From JBBDWK01 sp040902885 (GTDB taxonomy: Bacteria > Acidobacteriota > Terriglobia > Bryobacterales > Bryobacteraceae), in contig JBBDWK010000045.1 of assembly GCA_040902885.1 (NCBI GenBank), positions 1 through 32,010 of the forward strand: 32,010 bases of DNA. The letters are read 5' to 3'. The notes beneath the pieces are model-generated. The model had not been told where the DNA came from, did not search any database, and saw only the letters and a list, made by a program, of their open reading frames with translations. The first letter of the stretch is position 1; the number at the start of each line of letters is the position of its first letter. This document shows positions 21,941-31,800 of this stretch, piece after piece. The position numbers and the translations under genes are program-made.

Positions 21941-23517
21941 TGCGGAAGATGGCAGTTCTCGCGGTGCTCGCGATGGCGCCGGCGCACGCGCAGATTCAGT
22001 TTAAAGACATCCTTCGAGGCCCGTCGGAAAACTGGCTCACCTACGCGGGCGACTACGCGTCGCAGCGCCACAGCCCACTGAAGCAGATCAATCGCGCAAA
22101 TGTAAACCGGCTCGTGCCCAAGTGGATTTACCACGTGCCCGGCGCGCGCAAACTGGAGACTGTGCCGCTGGTGCATGAAAACATCATGTACGCGACCAAC
22201 ACGAACGAGGTCTACGCGCTGGATGCGCGCAACGGCCGGCGGCTTTGGCACTATCGCGCGGAAGGTGTGACAAGCCAGCGGACGAATCGCGGCGTGGCCC
22301 TGCTGGGCGACCGTGTTTTCTTCGTGACCACGGACGCGCACCTGGTGGCCTTGCACAAAACCACCGGCAATCTGTTGTGGGACCGCGAATTCGCCTCGGC
22401 GAAGAAGGGATATGCTTCGACTATCGCTCCCCTGGCGGTGAAGGACAAGATTCTGGTGGGGGTCACGGGCGGCGGATCCGGGCAGCGTGGATTCGTGGCG
22501 GCCCTATCGGCCGAGACCGGCGATGAGATGTGGCGCTTCTGGACCGTGCCCGCGAAGGGCGAGCCGGGCGCGGAGACCTGGTCGGATTTTCCCACCGAAT
22601 GGGCCGGCGCACCCACCTGGACCACCGGCTCCTACGACCCCGAGCTGAATCTGATTTACTGGCCGACGGGGAATCCGTGGCCCGACTTTTACGGCGGAGA
22701 CCGCAAGGGCGACAACCTCTATTCGGACAGCGTGGTGGCTCTCGACGCGGATACGGGCAAGATGAAGTGGTACTTCCAGTTCACGCCCCACGACACGCAC
22801 GACTGGGACGCCAATGAAACGCTGGTGCTCCTCGACGCCGAGTTTCGCGGGCGCATGCGAAAGCTCATGATCCAGGCGAACCGCAACGGCTTCTACTACA
22901 TACTCGACCGCACCAATGGCGAGTTTTTGATGGCCAAGCCGTTTGTGAAAAAGCTGAACTGGGCCACTGGGGTGAACGACAAAGGACGGCCGATGGAGGT
23001 GCCGAACATGGAGCCGACGCCCGGCGGAAGGCGCGTCTGTCCGTCCGTTCGGGGAGCCAGCAACTGGATGTCGCCATCCTACAACCCGGACACCCGGCTG
23101 CTATATGTAGTGACGCTCGAGCAGTGCGACATCTACACCAGCTCCTCCAAAGATCCCGTGCCATCGAGCGGCTTCCGGGGAACGGGCGGCGAGCAGATCC
23201 CTGCCGAGCCGGGTGAATTTTCTCTGCGGGCGCTCAACGCCGTGGACGGCGAACTGCGCTGGGAGCACCCCATGCCCGGACCGGCGACGATGTGGGCCGG
23301 GACCGTCTCCACGGCGGGAGGGCTGGTGTTCAGCGGCGACGACGATGGCAATCTGGTCGCGCTGGACGCCGAAACCGGAAAGGACTTGTGGCACTTCGCC
23401 ACGGGCCACTCGCTTTACGCATCGCCAATGACTTTCAGCGCCGGCGGAAAACAATACGTGACCATCGCCACGGAAACGGATATTTTTACGTTCGGGCTGT
23501 TCGAGGAAGAGCAGTGA
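21940..23517 (+). CDS. PQQ-dependent dehydrogenase (alcohol/glucose dehydrogenase type)
   Basis: A 525-residue eight-bladed propeller quinoprotein with a signal peptide (MRKMAVLAVLAMAPAHAQ). Blade motifs repeat: VYALDARNGRRLWHY, LVALHKTTGNLLWD, VAALSAETGDEMWRF, VVALDADTGKMKWYFQ, LRALNAVDGELRWEH and LVALDAETGKDLWHF. The catalytic region reads TPHDTHDWDANETLVLLD; by alignment with methanol dehydrogenases the Asp in WDAN is the catalytic one, and two residues on stands Asn rather than the Asp that marks lanthanide-dependent enzymes, so calcium use is more likely. Substrate (alcohol, sugar or aldose) is not evident. The start was taken as ATG 21940 (nine bases after AAGGAG at 21925-21930); a GTG at 21937 would add one residue. 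Confidence 0.9.
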   Translation: MRKMAVLAVLAMAPAHAQIQFKDILRGPSENWLTYAGDYASQRHSPLKQINRANVNRLVPKWIYHVPGARKLETVPLVHENIMYATNTNEVYALDARNGRRLWHYRAEGVTSQRTNRGVALLGDRVFFVTTDAHLVALHKTTGNLLWDREFASAKKGYASTIAPLAVKDKILVGVTGGGSGQRGFVAALSAETGDEMWRFWTVPAKGEPGAETWSDFPTEWAGAPTWTTGSYDPELNLIYWPTGNPWPDFYGGDRKGDNLYSDSVVALDADTGKMKWYFQFTPHDTHDWDANETLVLLDAEFRGRMRKLMIQANRNGFYYILDRTNGEFLMAKPFVKKLNWATGVNDKGRPMEVPNMEPTPGGRRVCPSVRGASNWMSPSYNPDTRLLYVVTLEQCDIYTSSSKDPVPSSGFRGTGGEQIPAEPGEFSLRALNAVDGELRWEHPMPGPATMWAGTVSTAGGLVFSGDDDGNLVALDAETGKDLWHFATGHSLYASPMTFSAGGKQYVTIATETDIFTFGLFEEEQ

Positions 23518-23563
23518 CGGTATACGCCCGCCACTTCCCCTCAGATGGAACACTTCTGCAAAT

Positions 23564-24308
23564 TCAGTTTTCGTCTTCCGGATCCGTCGTGTCCTCGGCA
23601 ACCGCCCCGCTGCTCGTCACTGCCTGCTTGCCCATCGCCTTCTCGATCAGCTTGAGCAATGCCACTTTCCGGTCCTGGAAGAACCCGTCAAAATCATCCT
23701 GACGCAAGTACTTCGGATCAATCTGATGCGTGCGCAGGATTGTGTCCATGGCTGGGGGCGTTAATTGCACGGCCGCATCGCGCTCCAGTTGCCCGAGATA
23801 AATAGAAGGTGCGGCGCCGCCGATTTTCCGGTTCGCCTTGTACGAAATCGCGGTCTTGTTGACGATGGAATTGTAGGTACGCGGGGCCATGTTCCTCTCT
23901 TCGCACCACTTCCGCGGGAATATGTGATGGATGTCTATGGCCTTCTCATTTCGGTCGAGATCCACCATAAGCGCCTTCCAGAAGAAGTCCTCCGCGCCTT
24001 CCTTCTGGAGCAGTACGTAAAGACCGCGGTATGCAGCAGAGAGTCGGCTGCGCATTGTATCCAGCCGCGCGGCTTGAAACCCAGCGGCCACAACAGTCGC
24101 TGGCGTAGCCCCATTTCGCGTCGCTGATCCAGGCCATCAGGTGCTGTAAATCAAGCGCGATGCGCGTCTCGGAGGCGCTGCCGTAGAGTTCGCCAAAGAC
24201 GCCGCACCAGTACCATTGCGCCAGCGTAGCTGCCAGCGGAATCTGCCCCCATTGATATCCTGCTGCTGGCGTTCGTAGGTATAGAGCAGGCAAATAGCAA
24301 ATTGCGCT
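23564..24308 (-). pseudogene. DUF262/DUF1524 (GmrSD-like) gene remnant, N-terminus lost, one frameshift
   Basis: Reading on the minus strand from about 24308, one frame encodes GQIPLAATLAQWYWCGVFGE and LYGSASETRIALDLQHLMAWI, a conserved middle block of DUF262/DUF1524 proteins. Near 24110 the match shifts by one frame to ATPATVVAAGFQAARLDTM and continues to 23564 through SAAYRGLYVLL, DIHHIFPRKWCEE and IVNKTAISYKANRKIGG, the HNH-type nuclease of the DUF1524 domain. The DUF262 N-terminal half with its DGQQR motif is absent; the sequence upstream of 24308 is occupied by a toxin-antitoxin pair. Intact relatives are type IV restriction or phage-defence proteins that use nucleotide-dependent cleavage of modified DNA. 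This copy is inactive. Confidence 0.75.
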
Positions 24309-24331
24309 TAGTTGGCGAGTACCAGGACTAC

Positions 24332-24658
24332 CTAGTCGAGAATCATCAAGTGATCGTGAGAGCTCGGCAGCCCAGCGATCCGGATCGCATTCCGCCGAAG
24401 CACCTCGGCCGCAACAACCGTCGGATAGTTGCAGGAACGGAGAATGACGACCTTCGCGCCGGGAATCTGCCTCAACAGACCTTCGAAATCGCGGTCTGTC
24501 GAGACCAGAATGAAGTCGTGTGCGGATGCATACTCCAGGATCCTGCGATCGCCTGCACGGGCAAGCCCGTTTCGAAGAGCACTTTCCGACTCGGGAAAGA
24601 GGTCGCGCAACAATAGGACGAGCCTCGGCGATAGGCTTTCGTCGAAGAGGAGCTTCAT
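24332..24658 (-). CDS. DUF5615 PIN-like toxin
   Basis: A 108-residue PIN-like RNase-fold protein. MKLLFDESLSPRLVLLLRDL, SAHDFILVSTDRDFEGLL and GAKVVILRSCNYPT carry the three acidic clusters of the Mut7-C/DUF5615 family: Asp6-Glu7, Asp48 with Asp55-Asp57, and the following strand. Members are the toxin half of DUF433/DUF5615 modules and probably cleave RNA. The start ATG overlaps the stop of the DUF433 gene (24655-24658, ATGA), so both are translated together. Frame and motifs are intact, in contrast to the decayed genes on both sides, which suggests the pair still needs to be kept. Confidence 0.85.
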   Translation of the reverse strand: MKLLFDESLSPRLVLLLRDLFPESESALRNGLARAGDRRILEYASAHDFILVSTDRDFEGLLRQIPGAKVVILRSCNYPTVVAAEVLRRNAIRIAGLPSSHDHLMILD

Positions 24659-24894
24659 CCTCCGGAGATTTTGCGCCCCGCCGCCAATTCGGCGGCATAG
24701 GCGTACACGGCAAGGAAGTCATCCGGTTCGAGTTGGGGATAGTCGGCTAGGATTTGCTGTTGGGATGCCCCACTTGAGAGCCACTCCAGGATCTCCTGAA
24801 CGGTGATACGGTGCCCGCGAATGCACGGTTTCCCGAACCGCACGTCAGGATCAATCGTGATCCGCTCAAGAAGTGAATCGTGGACTGCCGGCAT
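24655..24894 (-). CDS. DUF433 antitoxin
   Basis: A 79-residue DUF433 protein. ITIDPDVRFGKPCIRGHRIT followed by VQEILEWLSSGASQQQILAD and YPQLEPDDFLAVYAYAAE is the full winged-helix-like DUF433 pattern. These small proteins act as antitoxins for DUF5615 PIN-like RNases and probably bind their own promoter. It is first in a two-gene minus-strand operon with a good promoter 20 bases upstream. Length is normal. Confidence 0.88.
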   Translation of the reverse strand: MPAVHDSLLERITIDPDVRFGKPCIRGHRITVQEILEWLSSGASQQQILADYPQLEPDDFLAVYAYAAELAAGRKISGG

Positions 24895-24913
24895 TTGTGT
24901 AGCCTACAGCTAT

Positions 24914-24942
24914 TGTATAACGGTGTTGACCGAATCGATCAA
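24914..24942 (-). promoter_or_regulatory. Sigma-70-type promoter of the DUF433/DUF5615 operon
   Basis: On the minus strand TTGATC (24942-24937) and TATACA (24919-24914) are separated by exactly 17 bases; an overlapping TACAAT is also available. Transcription would begin near 24907, giving a leader of about a dozen bases before the ATG at 24894. The region 24895-24988 holds nothing else recognised. Confidence 0.55.
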
Positions 24943-24988
24943 TGGGCGCTGGCCAGTTCCTGCGAGTTAGGCCCAATCAGGGAGTATT

Positions 24989-25451
24989 ATGGATCACTCG
25001 GCAACGGCAAAGCTCACAGAGAGTCACCTCCATGAGTACCTCAAGCGCTTAGGAACGACTTCCGCTGGCGAACTGCATGATGGGTCCGATCTGAAGTGGG
25101 TCTACTCGGGTTGCCCTGTTCTGAATTGGGTTCGGTGCACTGCTCGACAAAGACCGCGTAACCTCGGCGATCGCGGCAGCCACCTGCACGGTCTTTGATC
25201 ATGCCGGTGTTGCCGGCCTGTACTGGGTGAAGGTTGTTCCGGAAGCAAGGCACCGCGGATTCGAGCTGCACTTTGCGGCGCCGCTCCGGGATGCAGCCGC
25301 TCGCGGCCATACCACCGGGGTTCTGCGATCTACGTCGATGGGTGAGGGGCTTTACCGGAAGCTTGGATTCAGACAGTACTGCAAGCTTGGCTTTCACGTA
25401 TGGCGTCCTGGGGCGAACTCCGCGGCCGCGGATACCCCGGAGCTGATGTAA
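24989..25451 (+). pseudogene. GNAT-family N-acetyltransferase gene with one frameshift
   Basis: From ATG 24989 the frame gives MDHSATAKLTESHLHEYLKR and LGTTSAGELHDGSDLKWVYSG, an N-terminus typical of one GNAT group. Near 25125 the continuation moves to another frame: GFGALLDKDRVTSAIAAAT, FDHAGVAGLYWVKVVPEARH, RGF, then DAAARGHTTGVLRSTSMGEG and LYRKLGFRQY, the acetyl-CoA-binding half, ending at 25451. Total length is one base over a whole number of codons (154 codons), so a single extra base explains the break. The pyrophosphate loop reads RHRGFELH instead of an RGxGxG/A pattern, a further sign of decay. It would have been a small acyltransferase. Confidence 0.7.
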
Positions 25452-25488
25452 GGAGGTCAAAGTGAACTCCCGCGGTGCTGCCGGAAGC

Positions 25489-25518
25489 GGACTAAAGTCC
25501 CGCGGCGGGCTGAAGCCC
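25489..25518. repeat. Double hairpin repeat between GNAT and sulfatase genes
   Basis: Two adjacent palindromes, GGACTAAAGTCC (25489-25500) and GGGCTGAAGCCC (25507-25518), lie directly after the GNAT remnant and 3 bases before the stop of the minus-strand sulfatase. The paired design is that of REP/BIME-like elements, and the position between convergent genes would also suit a bidirectional transcription terminator. No T-run is attached. Confidence 0.6.
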
Positions 25519-25521
25519 ACC

Positions 25522-26983
25522 CTACTCCGCTTTCAATTTCCAGGTGTGCCGTTCGAAGTTGAAGTCGTAAGCGTCCCGCTCGGGTTTGGGCGGAACGCTG
25601 GCCTTCGGCATCCACTTCCCCAGCTCCCGCTTCAATTCGTTGTGCTTCGGGTCGCTGGCAAGATTCCGGATCTCTTTGGGATCGGCGATGCAGTCGTAAA
25701 GCTCCTCGCCGCCATCGCTGTAGCGCGTGTAACGCCAGCGCTCATTGCGGACGGAGTGGTTGTCCGGCAGATACGTCGTCACCGTCGGGTTGCGCTTTGC
25801 TCGCGGGTCGCTAAGGAGCGGGGTGAGGCTCTCCCCCTCCAACTCGCTCCTCTTGGGCAACCCGCACATGTCAACCAGAGTCGGATACAGATCCAGCAGA
25901 TTGACCGGCTGTTTCCGTTCCCTGCCCGCTGCCTTCAAGCCCGGTCCCGCGAAAATCAGCGGCACGTGCGTGGATCGCTGCCAGAGCGTGGACTTGTGCC
26001 AGTGCCGCTTCTCGCCCAGGTGCCAGCCATTGTCGGACCAGAAAACAAGGATCGTATTGCGCGCGTGCGAGCTGCGTTCCAGAGCGGTGACGATACTGCC
26101 CACCATGGCATCGGCGAACGAGATGCTCGCCAGGTAGGCGCGGATAGCGTCCTTTCCACTTGCCTTCGCGAACAATGCGCTCGTGCTCGCTGCGGCGAAA
26201 CGCGGCGAATTTCTGGCCCATCGCGGGCACATCGTCCAGATCGTTCTCCGGCAGCTCGGGAAGCCGCACCTTGTTCTCCGGATACAGGTCGAAGTAATTC
26301 TGGGGCGCGAACATCGGAATGTGTGGATGCCACAGGCCCACGGCCATGAAGAACGGCTTCTCATGCTTACGTTCCAGAAACTTGCTTGCCCACTCGACCG
26401 CCCTCGTATCCCCGTAACGCTCCTCGCCCCAAGGCAGCACGCCCCAGTCGAACTCGCCCGGAAAATCGTTCAGGCCGTTGAACGGGTGCCCCTTCGGCGC
26501 CGGGATCTTCTTGTTCCACGGATACCATTCGGGCCGCCGGTACCAGGGGTCGTCGAATTCCTGGAGCTGGAACTCGTGCCACTGGTCCGGTGGATTGAAC
26601 CCCGCGGTATGGTGAAAAACCTTGCCCGCTCCGGCCACATGATACCCGTTGCGCATGAAGTATTGCGGCAGCGTGACCACATCGGGCAGCGCCGGACGCC
26701 AGTACTGGTCGTTGTTATAGATCCCGGTGGTGGAGGAGCGCAGCCCGGTCAACAGGGCCGTGCGCGAGGGATTGCACAAGGGCGAGGCGCAGTGCGCGTT
26801 GGAAAAAAGCACGCCCCTGTGCGCCAGCCGGTCGATGTTTGGCGTCTGAACGCCGGGGTAGCCGCCGAGGCAACCCACCCAGTCGTTCATGTCGTCCACG
26901 GAGAGGAACAGGACGTTCGGGCGGCCGTCCTTCGCAAGGGCCGCTGCCGGCGCCGCGGCCAGAAAGTCTCGTCGCGTCATCAT
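25522..26983 (-). pseudogene. Sulfatase (iduronate-2-sulfatase-like) interrupted by one extra base
   Basis: From ATG 26983 the frame gives a twin-arginine leader MMTRRDFLAAAPAAAL, the metal site NVLFLSVDD and the formylglycine motif CNPSR (70-74, then TALLTGLRSSTTG), closest in style to iduronate-2-sulfatase-like enzymes. At about 26151-26156 the reading passes ERIVREGKWK and then drifts; in the next frame it resumes as DAIRAYLASISFADAMVG, with VFWSDNGWHLGEKRHWHKST and ELYDCIADPKEIRNLA, to the stop at 25522. The minus strand has AAAGGAC where AAAGAC would keep the frame (KWKDAIRAYL), so one surplus G is enough. With it removed the protein is 486 residues with every catalytic motif. It is either a fresh inactivation or a base error. 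It starts nine bases after the radical SAM gene. Confidence 0.85.
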
Positions 26984-26991
26984 CCGTTCAC

Positions 26992-28740
26992 TCAGGGTTG
27001 CGGCTGGTTCAGGATCGGGAACGCCGGCCCCGAGCGCGTCATGCCATAAACGTTGAACGGCTGATCGTCCTGCAAGCGGGCCAGGGCGTTCACCGTCGTG
27101 TCGCCGTGTTTCGCGATCAGCCTGGGCTCTCGGATGGGCACCTCCGGCCCGCCCCCGTTCGAGCTCCAGTTCAAATAGAGGTGCTTCGCAATCTTTTCTT
27201 CGGGGACTCCCGCGAAGCGCAGCGCCGGATACTTGAACTGCGGCCCGTGCAGCCATCGCCCCCGCGTGTAGTAGAAGGCGTACATGCCCAGCTTCCACGC
27301 CAGGTTGGAGCGCTTGCGCACCACCGCGAAGTCCCGGCTCTGCCGCCAGGCGGTGAGAATGAACTCCCATTGCAGCTTGGAAAGCTCTTTGGGCTGCAGC
27401 GGCTTGCCCGTCGCCATGCGCGTATCTTCGAGCGGCGTGAAGATCGAGGGAACGTACAGGATGGTGTTCTTGCGCAGGCGGTGCAGCAGATCGAGCGACT
27501 GCTTGATATCGTCGCCGGTCTCGTTGGGCAGGCCGACGATAAACGTGCAGACCGGAAACCAATTGTTCTCGTTCATGATGCGGATGCCTTCGACAACAAT
27601 CTCCTGCCAGTCGCGTATGTCGAACGGAAGCGCCTTTCCGGACATGGTGAGCGCGGCCAGGCTGGGCGATCCGGTTTCAATGCCGATGAGCGGCGAGAGG
27701 AAGGTCTTGTCCGGATGGGTCGAGCGCGGGTTCTTCAGCACGCTCTTGCGCAGCAGGATACGGGACAGCTCCTTGATGAGGTGCGGATTCACCAGCGCCG
27801 GCGCGATGGTTGCGTGCGATAGCGGCACGTAATCCACGCCGGGAACGTTGGCCACCCTTTCGTAGAAGTCCACCAGCGCGTCGGCGTTCGGGATGTAGAA
27901 GGGCGCGCTCGCGCCGTAAATGAAGATGTCTTCGGAGACCGGGAAGATGATGCGTCCGCCCTCGCGCACGTTGGCCTTCACGGCTTCAATGAGCTGGTCC
28001 GGAGGCACGGAGATACGCGTTTCAAGAGTGGGCGAGCAGAAGGCGCACTGGCGCCCGCAGCCGCGCGTCATCTCGACGATGCCAAACGTCGAGCGCCGCT
28101 TGGGAACCCGCAGCTCTTCGAAGCGCGGTTCCGGCGGCCGCACCACTTTGGGCAATTTCTCGCCGGCGCCGGCCTTGCGGAACAGATCGAGGATGGCCCC
28201 CTCTCCGCGGCCGATCACCACGCAGTCCACACCCAGCCGCTCGAAGGCGTCCATCTTCTCAATCTGCCATGCGCCCGCGCCGCCCACGATAATCTTCGGC
28301 CGGTGTTTGCGAATGGCGGGATGCAGAAACACACGCTCGCTTTCATAAGCGTTGATCGGGCGGTTGGAGCTGCCGAAGATGTTGCTATAGACGCCCGTGG
28401 AGAAGGCCACGCCGATGGGGTTGTGCGCGCTGACTCCGATGGCGCGCGTTTGCGGCCCGACGAACTGGTCGAGCTGATCCGGGTGGCACACGACTACGTC
28501 TTCCGGAGCGAAGTGCTCGAGCAAAATCGACTCAATGATCCGCGTTCCATATGGCATTACCACGGCGCTGCCATCCGGGTAGGTTTGCTGTTGCAATTGT
28601 TTCTGGTAGAGGGAGCGCGGCGCAAACCGCGCTGGAACGGAAGCGTAAACCATCTGCTTCCACGGGCTGAATCCTTGTTCCGTGCTTTCTGTATCGGGAG
28701 CGGTGAGTACGAATCGAACGCCGTCTGAGCTGTAGGTCAT
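26992..28740 (-). CDS. B12-binding-domain radical SAM protein of unknown substrate
   Basis: A 582-residue protein. Residues 60-195 are a cobalamin-binding-like Rossmann region (IIESILLEHF, GVSAHNPIG, KIIVGGAGAWQIEKMDAFER, DCVVIGRGEGAILDLF). The radical SAM core follows with CGRQCAFC (Cys228, Cys232, Cys235), which binds the 4Fe-4S cluster, then GIETGSPSLAALTMSGK and FPVCTFIVGLPNETGDDIKQ. Members of this class carry out methylations or rearrangements. A C-terminal region of about 130 residues has no recognised domain. The start is ATG 28740: the frame is open to 29166, but the added residues have no family likeness and overlap the opposite gene. A GGAGG sits about 12 bases upstream. Confidence 0.85.
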   Translation of the reverse strand: MTYSSDGVRFVLTAPDTESTEQGFSPWKQMVYASVPARFAPRSLYQKQLQQQTYPDGSAVVMPYGTRIIESILLEHFAPEDVVVCHPDQLDQFVGPQTRAIGVSAHNPIGVAFSTGVYSNIFGSSNRPINAYESERVFLHPAIRKHRPKIIVGGAGAWQIEKMDAFERLGVDCVVIGRGEGAILDLFRKAGAGEKLPKVVRPPEPRFEELRVPKRRSTFGIVEMTRGCGRQCAFCSPTLETRISVPPDQLIEAVKANVREGGRIIFPVSEDIFIYGASAPFYIPNADALVDFYERVANVPGVDYVPLSHATIAPALVNPHLIKELSRILLRKSVLKNPRSTHPDKTFLSPLIGIETGSPSLAALTMSGKALPFDIRDWQEIVVEGIRIMNENNWFPVCTFIVGLPNETGDDIKQSLDLLHRLRKNTILYVPSIFTPLEDTRMATGKPLQPKELSKLQWEFILTAWRQSRDFAVVRKRSNLAWKLGMYAFYYTRGRWLHGPQFKYPALRFAGVPEEKIAKHLYLNWSSNGGGPEVPIREPRLIAKHGDTTVNALARLQDDQPFNVYGMTRSGPAFPILNQPQP

Positions 28741-28761
28741 CCCGCTGCATCTCCTCCATAA

Positions 28762-28797
28762 AGTGTACGTCACGAACAGCACGGAAGAGTATAGAAT
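28762..28797. promoter_or_regulatory. Back-to-back -10 elements between the radical SAM and PSCyt1 genes
   Basis: On the minus strand TACACT (28767-28762) precedes GGAGGAG and the radical SAM ATG at 28740. On the plus strand TATAGAAT (28790-28797; TAGAAT matches five of six) precedes the ATG at 28816. No strong -35 elements are seen. The two promoters share a 75-base divergent region. Confidence 0.4.
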
Positions 28798-28815
28798 CAA
28801 AGAGGCTTTCTTACG

Positions 28816-31800
28816 ATGCGACGCCGCCTGCTCTTCTGCGCGCTGCTCTGTCCGGTCGCAGCCCTTTTCTCCGCCGAGCGAACGCTGGAATTCAACCGCG
28901 ACATCCGGCCGATCCTTTCCGACAAGTGCTACCACTGCCACGGTCCCGACGCGGTTGCGAAGAAGATTCCTCTGCGTCTGGACAGCGAGGCCGCGGCAAA
29001 GGCCGATCTGGGCGGCCGGCGCGCGGTTGTGGATGGCGACGCGGCCGCGAGCGAGCTGGTGCGCCGGATCACGGCCGCGAAGACGAGTGTCCGCATGCCG
29101 CCGGCTTATTCCGGCCTCAAGCTCTCGCAACAGGAAATCGATACGCTGCGCGACTGGATTGCCCAAGGGGCGCAGTGGCAGTCACACTGGTCGTTCATCG
29201 CTCCCAAAAGGCCGCACCTGCCCGGTCTGAAGAACATGTCGTGGACGCGCAATGCGATCGACGCTTTCATTTTGGAGCGCCTGGAGCGCGAAGGTTTGAC
29301 GCCTTCGCCGGAAGCCGGCCGCGAGACGCTGCTGCGCCGCGCGACGCTCGATCTGACGGGTCTTCCGCCCACTCCGGCGGAGATCGATGCGTTTCTGAAA
29401 GACCGGTCGCCAGACGCCTATGAAAAGGTAGTGGACCGCCTGCTGGCTTCGCCGCGCTACGGCGAACGCATGGCCGGGCCGTGGCTCGACGCCGCGCGCT
29501 ACGCCGACTCCAACGGCTATCAATACGACGCCGAACGCTTCATGTGGCGCTGGCGCGATTGGGTGATCGACGCATTCAATCGCAATCAGCCGTTCGACCA
29601 GTTCGCTCTGGAGCAGATTGCGGGAGATCTGCTGCCCAACGCGACGATCGAGCAGAAGATGGCCACCGGCTTCAACCGCAACCATCGGGCGAATACGGAA
29701 GACGGCATCATTCCGGAAGAGTACGCCGTGGAATACGTGGTGGACCGCGTGGAAACCACGTCCACGGTGTTCATGGGCCTCACGCTGGGCTGCGCGCGCT
29801 GCCACAACCACAAGTACGATCCCTTCACCCAGAAAGAGTTTTACCAGGTATTCGCATACTTCAATAACGTCCCCGAACTGGGGCGCGCCATGAAGTACGG
29901 CAATTCGCCGCCGCTGATCCCGGCGCCCACGCGAGAGCAACAGGCGCAGCTTGGCGAGCTCGACCGGCGGATGCAAAAAATCGAGAATTTCCTGAAGCGG
30001 CACGCCAAGGCCACGGACAGGGCGCAGAAAGTATGGGAAAGCCGCATGGCGGAGGCGAAGCCGGTCTGGTGGTCGCCGGCAAGGGGTTTGGAAGCGGCAT
30101 TTTCCTTCGAGGACGGCTCCGAAACCAAGAGCGTGGATGGCGCGGTAGCGTCGGCGCCGGGACGCATCGGGCAGGCGGGAGTTTTCGACGGCAAGGCCTA
30201 CCTGGACGCAGGCAATATCGCGGGCTTCGATATCGAGGACCGCTTCACGATCGCGGCGTGGGTCTACTCCGAACAGATTCCCGACGGGCCACTGGTCACC
30301 CGCATGGCCGACGACCCCAAAGGCAGAGGCTACGGATTGCATGTGAACCAGGGCAGGGTCCATGTGCATCTGACCAGCGTTTGGGCCGACGACGCGATCC
30401 GCCTGGAGACGGAGCAGACGCTCGAGGCCAGACGCTGGTATCACCTCGCCGTCACCTATACAGGCTCGCGCACCTCCGACGGTGTACGGGTACACATCGA
30501 TGGCAAGCAAGCCAGTTTCAAAGTTGAGCAGGACACGCTGTACCGGCCCTACCGCAATGCCGGGCGGGAGATTAAGGACCCGTTCCGCGTGGGAGGGGGC
30601 TGGGGCCCTGAGCGGCGCTTCAAAGGCATGATCGACGACGTGCGGGTCTATGCGCGCGTGCTCACCGGCGAAGAGATTGCGGCCCTGGCATGGGGCGCGT
30701 CGATCGGTGAGACGGCGCGCAAGCCGGAGGCTGCGCGGACGGAGGTCGAGAAACGGCAATTGCGATGGCAGTTTCTGGAAACGGCCGCGGCGCCGGAGAT
30801 GCGGGATGCGTGGAAGCGGCTCGCGGCGCTCCGGCAGGACCGGGAGAATCTCGAGCGCAAATTTCCCACCGTGATGGTGATGGCCGAGCGGACGAAACCG
30901 CGCGACACGTTTCTGCTGATCCGGGGAGCGTACGACGTGAAGGGCGAGAAGGTAACGCCGGGTGTTCCTGCCGTGCTTCCGCCTTTGCCAGAGGGTGTAC
31001 CCAACAATCGGCTCGGTTTCGCGAAGTGGATGGTCGATCCCGCCAACCCGCTCACCGCAAGGGTGACGGTGAACCGGTTCTGGCAGATGTATTTTGGGAC
31101 GGGCCTGGTGAAAACCACCGAGGATTTCGGAGTGCAGGGCGAGTGGCCGTCGCATCCCGAATTGCTTGACTGGCTGGCTACCGAGTTCGTCCGCGGCGGC
31201 TGGGGCGTGAAGGCCTTGCAAAAACTCATCGTCACCAGCGCCGCCTATCGCCAGTCCTCAAAAGCGACGCCGGAGCTTCTGCAGCGTGATCCGGAGAACC
31301 GGCTGCTCGCGCGCGGGCCGAGGTTTCGCCTGCCCGCCGAAACCATCCGCGATCAGGCGCTGCTCGCAGCGGGCCTCCTTGTTGAGAAGCTGGGCGGGCC
31401 GTCCGTGAAACCATATCAGCCCGAAGGCTTGTGGAAAGAGATTTCCATGCAGGACATGGAGTACGTGCAGGGCAAGGGCGAAGACCTCTATCGCCGCAGC
31501 CTGTACACCTTCTGGAAGCGAACGATCGCGCCGCCGATGATGGCGAATTTCGATTCGGCCATGCGGGAAAGCTGTGTGGTTCGCGAGACGCAGACCAACA
31601 CACCGCTGCAAGCGCTCAACCTGATGAACGATGTCACCTTCCTGGAGGCCTCCCGCTTCATCGGCCAGCGGATGATGCGGGAAGGCGGCGGCGATCCGGC
31701 GGACCGCTTGCGCCATGGCTTCCGGCTGGCAACCGGACGCGCTCCGTCCGCCGATGAAGAGCGCATTCTGCGCGATAGCCTGCAATTTCACCTCGACTAC

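Noticed and set aside
21940..23517. Lanthanide-dependent (XoxF-like) dehydrogenase
   Set aside because: The position two residues after the catalytic Asp is Asn in WDAN, not the Asp that marks lanthanide enzymes.
28741..29166. N-terminal extension of the radical SAM protein by 142 residues
   Set aside because: The added sequence has no family likeness and overlaps the divergent PSCyt1 gene's start and signal peptide; ATG 28740 with GGAGG upstream is the better start.
29182..31221. A very long open frame on the minus strand opposite the PSCyt1/DUF1553 gene (679 codons)
   Set aside because: It is composed of R-, H-, Q- and P-rich sequence with no family motif and is the mirror of a gene whose domains are clear on the plus strand; GC-rich codons remove stops from the complement.
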